A stretch of 45,297 nt of DNA from Candidatus Parvarchaeota archaeon (GTDB lineage Archaea > Nanobdellota > Nanobdellia > JAFCGN01). The notes beneath the pieces were generated by a model. It searched no databases and was not told the origin of the DNA. It worked only from the letters and a program-made list of their open reading frames with translations. This document shows, one piece after another, positions 9,537-18,263 of the stretch; position 1 is the first letter of the stretch, and each line of letters starts with the position of its first letter. Location of the stretch: positions 1 through 45,297 of the forward strand of contig JAFCEQ010000009.1 in NCBI GenBank assembly GCA_017609105.1. Reading direction: 5' to 3'. The position numbers and the translations under genes are program-made.

Positions 9537-10343
9537 ATGAGTGATGATTCAAAATTATATGCTTTGTTTAAAACTTATTCTTCAGGAGGGATTCCTGAAA
9601 AAGAAAAATTATGTGTTGAATTAACTCATCAAACTGATTACAAAAATTATTATCCTCTTGCTGGATTAAGAATTGACTTACCTGATATTAATCCTGATGC
9701 TTGTGTTAAGAGTATTGGTTTTGATTTAAGAAATAAAAAAAATTTTAGTGTTTCATATGATTTAGGTGATGTTGTGAGGAATACTGTTTTAACTCCTCAT
9801 AATAAAGAAGAAGTTAATATTTTACATGAGGAATTAGGCAAGAGTTATGTTAGGAAGAGAATAACAATGGATTTTGGGTTTTATCGTTCTGGAAATAATG
9901 TTATTAAGTGGTCTCTTATGAAGCCTTATGATAAGGGATTGCTTGTTATAAATTTAGACGAATTATTATTAGGTGATTTAATAAGTACTCATAATGTTCC
10001 TAGTCTTCTAAGCACTTATTTTCCTACATTAATTAAGTATAAAGTGTTATCATTTGATCCTTCAAAAAGCATTATTGGAGAAAATGAATTAAGCGGTAAT
10101 ACTTTATTATTAAAAGGAAAGGGTGTGAATGAAGGAAGGTTTATTGATTTTGTTTTAAATCATAAAGAAGAAGATTATTTAGAGGAATTGTTTTCTGAAT
10201 TAAGAAAGAAAAGTCATCATATTAATATGTTTGGTCTTGCTCCGAAAAATGTGGTGGAAAGGCATAATGAATCTTTAAGAGCATGGGAAGAATTCTACAA
10301 GAAGTTTTATAAAAAAGAATTTAGTTTTAACTTTCTTGTTTAA
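9537..10343 (+). CDS. Hypothetical protein
   Basis: Long ORF with coherent codon usage; no family recognised; likely start MSDDSK at 9537. Confidence 0.65.
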   Translation: MSDDSKLYALFKTYSSGGIPEKEKLCVELTHQTDYKNYYPLAGLRIDLPDINPDACVKSIGFDLRNKKNFSVSYDLGDVVRNTVLTPHNKEEVNILHEELGKSYVRKRITMDFGFYRSGNNVIKWSLMKPYDKGLLVINLDELLLGDLISTHNVPSLLSTYFPTLIKYKVLSFDPSKSIIGENELSGNTLLLKGKGVNEGRFIDFVLNHKEEDYLEELFSELRKKSHHINMFGLAPKNVVERHNESLRAWEEFYKKFYKKEFSFNFLV

Positions 10344-10355
10344 TAATAAAATAAG

Positions 10356-10541
10356 TTAATAATAGGTTAATCTTTCCTTATGTTCTGCTAAGAAAACTCC
10401 TTGCCCGCATCTAGGACAAGTTCTTTTTCTTGTTAGTTTTCCGTTTTCAACAGAATATTTTGTGTATTTCTTGCTTCCAGGCCTTTTAGCTCTTGCTTTT
10501 TTACCGCCTTCACGAGCTCTTACTTTCTTTTTTTTCGCCAT
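10356..10541 (-). CDS. rps27ae: Ribosomal protein S27ae (eS31), zinc ribbon appears half-complete
   Basis: [20 protein letters not shown] then stop; next to S24e as in the usual archaeal order. Confidence 0.85.
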   Translation of the reverse strand: MAKKKKVRAREGGKKARAKRPGSKKYTKYSVENGKLTRKRTCPRCGQGVFLAEHKERLTYY

Positions 10542-10850
10542 TTACTCTTCTCCCTCTTTCTTCTCTTTTTTAATTATTTGATTTCTTAATAACAAGTATT
10601 TTGGTTCGTTTCTTAACATTACTTCTTTTTTATTGTAAACATGCGCTTTGCCCACACTCTTGCCTTGTCCAAAACAAGTTCTTATTAATTGGATTACAAT
10701 AAGTTCTTTGTCTTTTTTTAATACTTTCGCAAGCTCTTCTCTCACTTGAACTCTTGTTGGTGTTGGATTTCCTTCATGACTTATTAAGAAACTTGTTTCT
10801 AACCTATCATGCAATTTATTGTTGTTTTTTGATTCAATTTTTAATTCCAT
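10542..10850 (-). CDS. rps24e: Ribosomal protein S24e
   Basis: NPTPTRVQVREELAK, IRTCFGQGKSVGKAHVY. Confidence 0.9.
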   Translation of the reverse strand: MELKIESKNNNKLHDRLETSFLISHEGNPTPTRVQVREELAKVLKKDKELIVIQLIRTCFGQGKSVGKAHVYNKKEVMLRNEPKYLLLRNQIIKKEKKEGEE

Positions 10851-10856
10851 GGTTCA

Positions 10857-11042
10857 TTACCTTGTTTTTAATGCGTATTTGCCTGAAAAAGTTATTTCTA
10901 ATTTTTTAGCAATCTCGCTTTTCTCAGGATTAATAATTACTACAAGCCCTTTCCAATTAGAGCTAACATCTTTTGAATGACAAAAACTGCATTCTTTTCC
11001 TTTAATTATTCTTTTGCATTTCTTGCACGCGTTCTCATTCAT
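10857..11042 (-). CDS. spt4: Transcription elongation factor Spt4 (RpoE'')
   Basis: CKKCKRIIKGKECSFCHSKDVSSNWKGLVVIINPEKSEIAKKL; adjacent to Rpo7. Confidence 0.9.
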   Translation of the reverse strand: MNENACKKCKRIIKGKECSFCHSKDVSSNWKGLVVIINPEKSEIAKKLEITFSGKYALKTR

Positions 11043-11169
11043 TTTTTTTCAAACCTTTTTTATTTTTTACTTGTTTTTCATTATTTTCTTTAATTTTTAA
11101 ATTTTTTTCTTTGTTTTTATTAATTCTTTAATCATTCTTTGAGGTTCTTAATTATTTTGTTTTATTTTT

Positions 11170-11781
11170 TTATTTTTTCTCTTCTTTTTTTGCTTCTTTT
11201 TTTGCTTCTTCAATTTTCTTTCTTTCTTCTTCTGCTTTCTTTCTTTCTTCTTCAATCCATTCTATTTTTCCAAGCCCTGGTTGTCTCATTGTTAAACCAA
11301 TTTTTGCATTCTCAGCATTCTTAACGCTTATAGCAATTATTCTTGCTATTACTTTGTCTCCAACGCTTAAACTCTTTTTTGATTCTTTTCCTAATAAGTT
11401 TCCTGTTTTTGAATAACTTACATAATCATCCATTACTTGTGATATATGCACTAAGGAATCAAAAGGACTTATTCTAACGAATGCTCCGAATTCCACGATT
11501 TCATTTACTTTTCCATGCACTATTTCATGCATTTCAGGTTCGTACACAAGAATTTTAAAAGTTGTTTCATAATAAATAGCTCCATCCCCAGGGATTATGA
11601 TTCCTTCTCCGATTTCCTCAATATTAACTAATTCAAGAAAAACGCCTTTATTCTTAGTTAATTGCCCTATTAATTCTTCTTTTATTGCGTTTCTAACGCT
11701 TTCCTCTTTTTTTTTATCAAAAAGTGATGGTGGAACTCTTATCTTATCTTTTATTGTTAATAATTTATACACTTTAAACAC
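11170..11781 (-). CDS. rpo7: DNA-directed RNA polymerase subunit Rpo7 (RpoE')
   Basis: MFKVYKLLTIKDKIRVPP, GDGAIYYETTFKILVYEPEMHEIVHGKVNEIVEFGAFVRI S1 domain. Confidence 0.93.
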   Translation of the reverse strand: MFKVYKLLTIKDKIRVPPSLFDKKKEESVRNAIKEELIGQLTKNKGVFLELVNIEEIGEGIIIPGDGAIYYETTFKILVYEPEMHEIVHGKVNEIVEFGAFVRISPFDSLVHISQVMDDYVSYSKTGNLLGKESKKSLSVGDKVIARIIAISVKNAENAKIGLTMRQPGLGKIEWIEEERKKAEEERKKIEEAKKEAKKEEKK

Positions 11782-11790
11782 CTTTTTTTC

Positions 11791-12156
11791 TCAAGCAAAA
11801 TCAAAATACTTGCCTTGCTTAACAGTTATTACCTTAATTCTCTTTTTTAAAGCTTTTTGTTTTAATTCATTATCATTAGTTATGATTATTGAATTAGTAT
11901 TCTTGCTTGCTTCACAGAGAAGAGTATTATCAACAGAGCCCGCGCTTCTTACATTAATTATTTCAACATTCATTTTATCAAGTATTTTTTTAATTAATTC
12001 ATAATTTCTTTTTGCTTTTTGGCGAAGTTCATTATTCACGCAATCTAAGAGAATAATCTTTTTTTTTCCTGGAACAATTCTTTGAATTTCATCTAGAATA
12101 TTTATTCTTTGATTGAAAGAATAAATTATTGCATTAGTATCAAGAAAGATATTCAT
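11791..12156 (-). CDS. PIN-domain protein
   Basis: MNIFLDTNAIIYSF and SIIITNDNELKQKALKKRIKVI; located between aIF2-gamma and Rpo7 as in many archaea. Confidence 0.85.
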   Translation of the reverse strand: MNIFLDTNAIIYSFNQRINILDEIQRIVPGKKKIILLDCVNNELRQKAKRNYELIKKILDKMNVEIINVRSAGSVDNTLLCEASKNTNSIIITNDNELKQKALKKRIKVITVKQGKYFDFA

Positions 12157-12201
12157 AAAAATGTTAATTTATTTAAGCATTAAATTCTTTTTTATTAGGA
12201 A

Positions 12202-12672
12202 ATGCTTACTCTTGAAAGAATGATAGGTTCTATCATAATGATTGTTTTCGGATTCTTACTTTTTTATCCTATGTATTATTTAGATGTTTTCATAAGCAAT
12301 TATGATTTGTTTCCTTTATTCATTCCAATCACTGTTTCACTTATTATTGTTAGCATAAAAAGCGGGATTATCCTGCTTTATTCAAGAATAATGGGTGGGA
12401 GTGATGTGCAAGACGTTTTTCTTCCTGCAATAACATTTAGTCTTGGAATTATTATTATGCACTTCTTGAATAATGTTTTTGTTTTAAACAGTTTTTTTAA
12501 TAATATAAGCATCTTCTTTGATGTGTTTTTCATTTTTCAACAAACAAGCATTATTTTTTTTAGTTTAACAGTGAATAATCCTAATAAAAAATTAATTTAT
12601 GTTGGGTATGCTGTAGGAGTTATAATTCATTTCTTCTGTAAGTTTTCCACGATTTTTTTCATAAAAACCTAA
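12202..12672 (+). CDS. Hypothetical multi-pass membrane protein
   Basis: 156 aa with several hydrophobic segments. Confidence 0.65.
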   Translation: MLTLERMIGSIIMIVFGFLLFYPMYYLDVFISNYDLFPLFIPITVSLIIVSIKSGIILLYSRIMGGSDVQDVFLPAITFSLGIIIMHFLNNVFVLNSFFNNISIFFDVFFIFQQTSIIFFSLTVNNPNKKLIYVGYAVGVIIHFFCKFSTIFFIKT

Positions 12673-12768
12673 AAATTTTTTTTTATTTCACTTATTTTAC
12701 TTCCTTTATTTCACTTCTTTCTTATCTTTCACTTCTTTTTTTTGCTTCTTCTTTTACTTCTTCTTTTA

Positions 12769-12818
12769 CTTCAATTTTTTTGCTTCTACTTCAATCCTTA
12801 AATTCGCGTATTCTTTTT
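12769..12818 (-). pseudogene. Short remnant matching the FKBP C-terminal tail coding sequence at 36226-36275
   Basis: cttcaatttttttgcttctacttcaatccttaaattcgcgtattctttt matches 36226-36275 with one substitution and one indel. Confidence 0.6.
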
Positions 12819-12828
12819 TTTACTTATT

Positions 12829-14049
12829 TTATTTAACTATTGCCCATCCAATAAGCCTCCACCTATTATCAAAAAGTCTGCTCACAGCAACTTTCTCATT
12901 TTTGTTAATGCATACTGGAAGTTTTAGTTTTAGTGTAACATTTTTTCCTTTAATGCTTGTGATTATTCCAACTGTTTTAGCTGACCACGCATTAATTACT
13001 AAAGGTTCGTTCATTCTTAATGGTTCTATATTAACTTCTTTTGAAGTTCCAACAATTCTTTCCATTAAATGTATTTCAAGATGAAGTTCTTTGAATATTG
13101 GTGGTTCTTTGCCTGGTAATGCTAAAACGCTTCCTGCTAATGAATCAGCTTTTGATAAGTAAGGATCAATGTTTAATCCAATGCTTGTACTCCCTCCTGG
13201 CCCAAGTTTTTTCACAGATTTATTCCCAATATATAAGGAGTTTATTCTTGTTTTAATAGGCGTCCATTGCACAACATTATTTATTGTTTTCTTGATTCCT
13301 GGAAGAAGAACTACTTCTTCTCCTAACTTAAATGTTCCTTGTTTTACGCTTCCTCCAATAACTCCTCCTTTTATTTCTGAAACATTTGTGCCTGGCTTAT
13401 TAATATCAAAAGAACGTGCGACAAGCATTAAGGGATCTGCTTTATCATTTTTTGGTAAGGGTTTGAATAATTTAATCATTTTTTCAAGAAGAACATCAAT
13501 ATTCACGAATTGTTGAGCGCTTAAAGGGATTATCGGCGCGTTCTCAGCAATTGTTCCTTTAACAAAATCTTTTATTTCTTCATAATTTTTTAAAGCTTGT
13601 TTATCATCAACTAAATCAATCTTGTTTTGCACAATAATTATGTTTTTTATTCCAGCAATCTCAAGTGCTGTTAAGTGTTCTTTTGTTTGCGGTTGAATTC
13701 CTTCATTAGCTGCGATAAGGAGTAAAGCCCCGTCAACGATTGGCGTGGCACTAAGCATTGTTGCCATAAGTGTTTCATGTCCTGGCACATCAATAAAACT
13801 GAATTCTTGAATTTTTTCATTGCTCGTCATATGCGCTAAACACTTTTTTGTTGTTTGATATGCTTTACTGCCTTTGCATTTCTGGCATTTATAAATAGTG
13901 CAGTTAGCATAACCAAGACGTATTGTGATTCCTCTTTTCATTTCTTCTGAATGCTCGTCAGTCCACTTACCAGTAAGTGCTTTAAGAAGTGTTGTTTTAC
14001 CATGATCAACATGCCCTGCTGTCATTATGTTTACAATCTGTTCTGACAT
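12829..14049 (-). CDS. eif2g: Translation initiation factor aIF2 subunit gamma
   Basis: NIMTAGHVDHGKTTLLKALTGKWTDEHSEEMKRGITIRLGYA, FIDVPGHETLMATML, VQNKIDLV. Confidence 0.97.
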   Translation of the reverse strand: MSEQIVNIMTAGHVDHGKTTLLKALTGKWTDEHSEEMKRGITIRLGYANCTIYKCQKCKGSKAYQTTKKCLAHMTSNEKIQEFSFIDVPGHETLMATMLSATPIVDGALLLIAANEGIQPQTKEHLTALEIAGIKNIIIVQNKIDLVDDKQALKNYEEIKDFVKGTIAENAPIIPLSAQQFVNIDVLLEKMIKLFKPLPKNDKADPLMLVARSFDINKPGTNVSEIKGGVIGGSVKQGTFKLGEEVVLLPGIKKTINNVVQWTPIKTRINSLYIGNKSVKKLGPGGSTSIGLNIDPYLSKADSLAGSVLALPGKEPPIFKELHLEIHLMERIVGTSKEVNIEPLRMNEPLVINAWSAKTVGIITSIKGKNVTLKLKLPVCINKNEKVAVSRLFDNRWRLIGWAIVK

Positions 14050-14115
14050 AAAATAAAATACAAGAATTCTTGTTTTTAAATGCTTTGATTAATCTGATTA
14101 AAAAAAAACATGTTT

Positions 14116-14460
14116 TTATTCTTCTTCAAGTTTTTTAATTGCACTCGCGCTCCATGATTTAATTAAGTTAATTATTTCTTTTTTTAGTTCTTCCTTATTC
14201 TTTAATTTATATTCATAAATGAATCCTCCTGTTGTTAAATTCATTTGTCGTCTCATAACTAATTTTTTTTCAAAAAGTTTTTTCATTGCTTTTTGTATTG
14301 TGCTTCTTTCTTTTTTCATTTTTTTAGAAAGCTCATTAATACTTATGAACTCCTTTAAATTCATTAATTTCATGAGAACATTGTACTCTGTTTTGTTTAA
14401 AGCATAACTGCACATTAAGAGTTCTTTAAAACTAATGTTTTTGCAAGCAAAATCAATCAT
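14116..14460 (-). CDS. Winged-helix transcriptional regulator (TrmB-like)
   Basis: FISINELSKKMKKERSTIQKAMKKLFEKKLVMRRQMN helix-turn-helix pattern. Confidence 0.75.
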   Translation of the reverse strand: MIDFACKNISFKELLMCSYALNKTEYNVLMKLMNLKEFISINELSKKMKKERSTIQKAMKKLFEKKLVMRRQMNLTTGGFIYEYKLKNKEELKKEIINLIKSWSASAIKKLEEE

Positions 14461-15656
14461 TATAATTCTCCTCTTAATTTAGAAGCTTTAATTATTCTCT
14501 CTAATGCTATGATGTAAGCTGCAGTTCTTAGAGAAACTTTTTTCTTTTCACTTATTTCCAAAACTTTTTCTAATGCTTTTATGATTTTTTCTTTAAGTTT
14601 TTTTATTACTTTTTCTTCAGTCCAATAATATGCTTGAAGATTCTGCACCCACTCAAAATAACTTACAATCACCCCGCCTGAATTTGCAAGAATATCAGGC
14701 GCAACCATTATACTTTTTTTATTCAAAATTTCATCTGCTTCAGGCGTTATTGGACCGTTCGCAAGTTCTATAATTAATTCTGCTTTTATGTTTGCCGCGT
14801 TATCTTTTGTTATTTGATTTTCAAGTGCTGCTAGGATTAAAACATTTGTTTTGAGTTCAAGCAATTCCTTGTTTGAGATTTCCTCAGCATTCTTATAACC
14901 TTTCAAGGAATTGTTTTCTTCTTTATATTTTATAATTTCTGGAATTTCAAGTCCTTCATTATTATGAATTCCTCCTTTTGAATCACTTACTGCAATTATT
15001 TTATATCCTTGTTCGTAAAGTATTCTCGCTGCATTGCTTCCTGCGTTCCCAAACCCTTGTATCACAATTTTAATGTCTTTTTTTTGAAAACTTTTTTTTA
15101 ATTTAATTAATAATTCGTTTAAGACAAAAACTCCTCCTTGCGCAGTAGAGTATTTTCTGCCTTTGCTCCCTCCTAATTCTAATGGCTTGCCTGTTATCAT
15201 TCCAGGTTCTTTGTGCTTAACAATTTTTTCGTATTCATCAAGCATCCACGCCATTATTTGCGGGTTAGTGTAAACATCTGGAGCAGGAATGTCTTTCCAA
15301 GCACCTAAATTCTTGTAAAACGCTCTTACGTATTCCCTGCTAAGTTCTTCAAGTTCTCTTTCACTTAATTCTTTTGGATTTACGATAACCCCTCCTTTCG
15401 CACCTCCGTAAGGCAATCCTGCTAAACTATTTTTTAAAGTCATCCAAAAACTAAGAGTTTTAACTTCATTTAAAGAAACTCTTGGATGAAATCTTATTCC
15501 TCCTTTTGTAGGCCCAAGAACATCATTATATTGAATCCTGTACGCTGCGTATTTTTTTCCTCGCACTTCCAATTCTGATTCAAGAATTCTTTTCGGATTG
15601 CTTAAATAATTTACAATATCATTGTTTAATCCCATTATTTCAGCAGTTTTCTTCAA
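14460..15656 (-). CDS. gdhA: Glutamate dehydrogenase
   Basis: GPTKGGIRFHP, GLPYGGAKGGV, APDVYTN, GFGNAGSNAA, ANSGGVIVSYFEWVQN. Confidence 0.94.
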   Translation of the reverse strand: MKKTAEIMGLNNDIVNYLSNPKRILESELEVRGKKYAAYRIQYNDVLGPTKGGIRFHPRVSLNEVKTLSFWMTLKNSLAGLPYGGAKGGVIVNPKELSERELEELSREYVRAFYKNLGAWKDIPAPDVYTNPQIMAWMLDEYEKIVKHKEPGMITGKPLELGGSKGRKYSTAQGGVFVLNELLIKLKKSFQKKDIKIVIQGFGNAGSNAARILYEQGYKIIAVSDSKGGIHNNEGLEIPEIIKYKEENNSLKGYKNAEEISNKELLELKTNVLILAALENQITKDNAANIKAELIIELANGPITPEADEILNKKSIMVAPDILANSGGVIVSYFEWVQNLQAYYWTEEKVIKKLKEKIIKALEKVLEISEKKKVSLRTAAYIIALERIIKASKLRGEL

Positions 15657-15689
15657 TACTTTTTGCGCGTTCTCAAAAGGATTTAATAT

Positions 15690-16607
15690 TTAAACCACCT
15701 CGTTTTCTTTGTCTTCATAAACGCTTCTTGCTGCAATAGCTCCTTCAGAAGCTGCTGTTATTACTTGTCTTAACTTATTTTTTGAACCGCAAATATCTCC
15801 TGCTGCATAAACTCCTTTCACATTTGTTCTCATATTCTCATCAACAATTATGAAACCATGTTCGCTTGTTTTAACTCTTAAACTTTTAGCAATAATAGTA
15901 TTAGGAACATGCCCTATTTCAACAAAAAGTCCTTCCACACTAAGTTTTCTTCCATTTGATAATTCAATTCCTTTAAGAAAATCATCACCAATTAATTTTT
16001 TTACTTCAGCATTATAAATAACTTCTATTTTATTGTTCTTCATTACTTTATTAACCATCATTGGTTTCGCTCTTAATTTATCGCGCCTGTAAATAATATA
16101 AACTTTTTTAGATTTCTGAGCGAGAAGCATTGATGTCATAACAGCAGAATCAGAGCCTCCTACAACTGCAACAATCTTATCTTTAAAAAACATTGCATCA
16201 CAAGTTGCACAATAACTCACTCCTTTTCCTATAAAATCATCTTCATTTGCAATATTAAGTTTTCTTGAAGTAGAGCCTGTTGCTAAAATTATTGTTCTTG
16301 CTTTAATTTTTTTGTTAGTGCTTGTTGTTGCTAAAAAATGATTTTCTTTTTTTTCAACATTCACTATTTGTTCTTCAATAATTGGCACTTCAAAATGTTT
16401 CACGTGTTCTACAAATTTATTAATCAAATCCATTCCGCTTATTTCTTTGAACCCTGGATAGTTTTCAACTTTCCAAGCATGAGTTATAATGCTTTGCAAT
16501 GGAATGCCTGCAATAATTGTTTTTAATGAATATCTTGCAGCGTAAATGCCTGCTGAAAGTCCTGCAGGTCCTGCTCCTATGATTAAACAATCATATTCTT
16601 TATTCAT
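15690..16607 (-). CDS. trxB: Thioredoxin reductase
   Basis: IIGAGPAGLSAGIYAAR, SYCATCDAMFF redox site, VVGGSDSA, GVYAAGDIC. Confidence 0.95.
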   Translation of the reverse strand: MNKEYDCLIIGAGPAGLSAGIYAARYSLKTIIAGIPLQSIITHAWKVENYPGFKEISGMDLINKFVEHVKHFEVPIIEEQIVNVEKKENHFLATTSTNKKIKARTIILATGSTSRKLNIANEDDFIGKGVSYCATCDAMFFKDKIVAVVGGSDSAVMTSMLLAQKSKKVYIIYRRDKLRAKPMMVNKVMKNNKIEVIYNAEVKKLIGDDFLKGIELSNGRKLSVEGLFVEIGHVPNTIIAKSLRVKTSEHGFIIVDENMRTNVKGVYAAGDICGSKNKLRQVITAASEGAIAARSVYEDKENEVV

Positions 16608-16926
16608 TTCTTTTTATTGCCTCCATTATTTTTTGTTTCATCACTTCTTTAGGCATTACTCCAAGGAATCTTGCGATTTCAATCCCATTCTTGAAAAGAA
16701 TGAAAGTTGGGATGCTATTAATCTTGTTCGCTTGTGCGATTAATCTTTCTTCATCAACATTTAATTTAGCAAATTTGATTTCTTTCATTTCCTCGCTTAA
16801 TTCTTCAAAAATAGGTGATGCCATTCTGCACGGAGCGCACCAAGAAGCCCAATAATCAATAATCACATACCCTTTATGATTAATTATTTCTTTTTCATAA
16901 TTATTACTTGTTATTGTTACAACCAT
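16600..16926 (-). CDS. trxA: Thioredoxin
   Basis: YWASWCAPCRMASPIFEEL; overlaps trxB start. Confidence 0.95.
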   Translation of the reverse strand: MVVTITSNNYEKEIINHKGYVIIDYWASWCAPCRMASPIFEELSEEMKEIKFAKLNVDEERLIAQANKINSIPTFILFKNGIEIARFLGVMPKEVMKQKIMEAIKRNE

Positions 16927-17086
16927 TTTTTCACCTTTAAATTCACATAATGCTTTTCTTTTTAAATTTAAAGAAAATGTGAATGATTATGATTAAAAAA
17001 ATCACAACCGATATTTATTAAGTTTTTGAACTAAAAAAATTATTTTTTTAAAGAATTATTAAACAAAAAAATTTTTACTGGTTTTC

Positions 17087-17503
17087 TTACTGGCTTCCTT
17101 CTTGTTTTTCTTCATTTGCTTGAGCTTCTTTTTCTTTTTTTGTTAAGAATTTTTTTGTGCCGTTCTTTGTTATCACGCAATTAATTTGAACAATTTCTTC
17201 ACTTATTACCCTGCCTCTCACGCTCTTCCTTCTTCTCTCTCCTTTTCTTTTTGGTTTAAATCCTGCACCGCCTGAAAGCAAGATTTTTCTTCTTGCACTT
17301 CCTGGTAAGGATTTTCTCATTGGAAAACCTTGTTTATCACTTCCTCCTGTTATCTTAAACTCGTACCCAGGGTAATCTATGATTTTTCCATCAATGATAT
17401 CGCCAATTTCTTTTCCTATTAATTCTTTCTCTCTTTCTTCTTTAACTTCTTCTTGATAGGTTTTTCCATTTTTAGGGTCTGCAATATTCAATTTAACTGC
17501 CAT
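17087..17503 (-). CDS. rps6e: Ribosomal protein S6e
   Basis: MAVKLNIADPKNGKTYQ, GYEFKITGGSDKQGFPMR, RRKSVRGRVIS. Confidence 0.93.
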   Translation of the reverse strand: MAVKLNIADPKNGKTYQEEVKEEREKELIGKEIGDIIDGKIIDYPGYEFKITGGSDKQGFPMRKSLPGSARRKILLSGGAGFKPKRKGERRRKSVRGRVISEEIVQINCVITKNGTKKFLTKKEKEAQANEEKQEGSQ

Positions 17504-17639
17504 AGCGTTATAAGATAAAAGAATCCTTTTAAAACTTTTTGTTTAAATTTTAATTATATTGTTTATAATAATGATTTACGCTTTTCTTAATACTTTATTA
17601 TTAATTATTCACTTGCTTTTTTCTTGCAAAAAAAAGGGT

Positions 17640-18017
17640 TTACCAAGAAAGTTCTTTTATTTCTAATGGCTCGTTTAGTTTGCCTTCTCTTTTCATCTGT
17701 CTTTTCTTGCTCATGCTTATTTTTCCGCTCATTTTCCAAATATTCTTATTGCATTTATTGCATTTTATTTCAAAAACGACTCTGTTAAAAACAAGGTTAG
17801 CGTAATTATCGCAGACCTCTCCATTCCTTTTTTTATTCAAGCAATGATAAGCTACTCTGAAAACATCTTTTTTCAAATCCTCATATATTATGTATTTTCC
17901 GTAAGAGAAACTAAAATACCCTAATTTGTTTTCTTCTTTTAATTTTCTTGCTTTTTCTCTTAAATCAAGCAGAAGTTTTTCAAATTTTTTTTGTTTTAAT
18001 TCATTCAAACAAACCAC
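17640..18017 (-). CDS. Hypothetical zinc-binding protein
   Basis: CLNKKRNGEVCDNY and CNKCNKNIW cysteine pattern. Confidence 0.6.
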   Translation of the reverse strand: MVCLNELKQKKFEKLLLDLREKARKLKEENKLGYFSFSYGKYIIYEDLKKDVFRVAYHCLNKKRNGEVCDNYANLVFNRVVFEIKCNKCNKNIWKMSGKISMSKKRQMKREGKLNEPLEIKELSW

Positions 18018-18145
18018 CCAATTACTTTTTAGTTAACTTAATAAATAATTTCATAATCACTATTTTTAGTTTAAAACTGTTTTAATTAAAAATAGTTTCG
18101 GTATAATAAAATTTTTAAAAGTAATTTTTTATTTAAAGAATACAG

Positions 18146-18218
18146 GGGCTCGTGGTCTAGTGGCTATGACATCGCCTTGACGTGGCGGGAATCGCCGGTT
18201 CGATTCCGGCCGAGCCCA
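18146..18218 (+). tRNA. tRNA-Val (anticodon GAC)
   Basis: GGGCTCG/CGAGCCC acceptor; anticodon arm TCGCC-TTGACGT-GGCGG; T-arm GCCGGTTCGATTCCGGC. Confidence 0.93.
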
Positions 18219-18263
18219 CTTCAAGCATATTTTTTTAAATGAATTCGTTTTATATCTTCTTTA

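Noticed and set aside
11597-12004. 135-aa plus-strand ORF
   Set aside because: Antisense to rpo7 and the PIN-domain gene.
12700-12828. New lysine-rich ORF downstream of aIF2-gamma
   Set aside because: Frame interrupted by stops; best explained as a remnant of the FKBP tail plus low-complexity sequence.
13169-13516. 115-aa plus-strand ORF
   Set aside because: Antisense to the aIF2-gamma gene.
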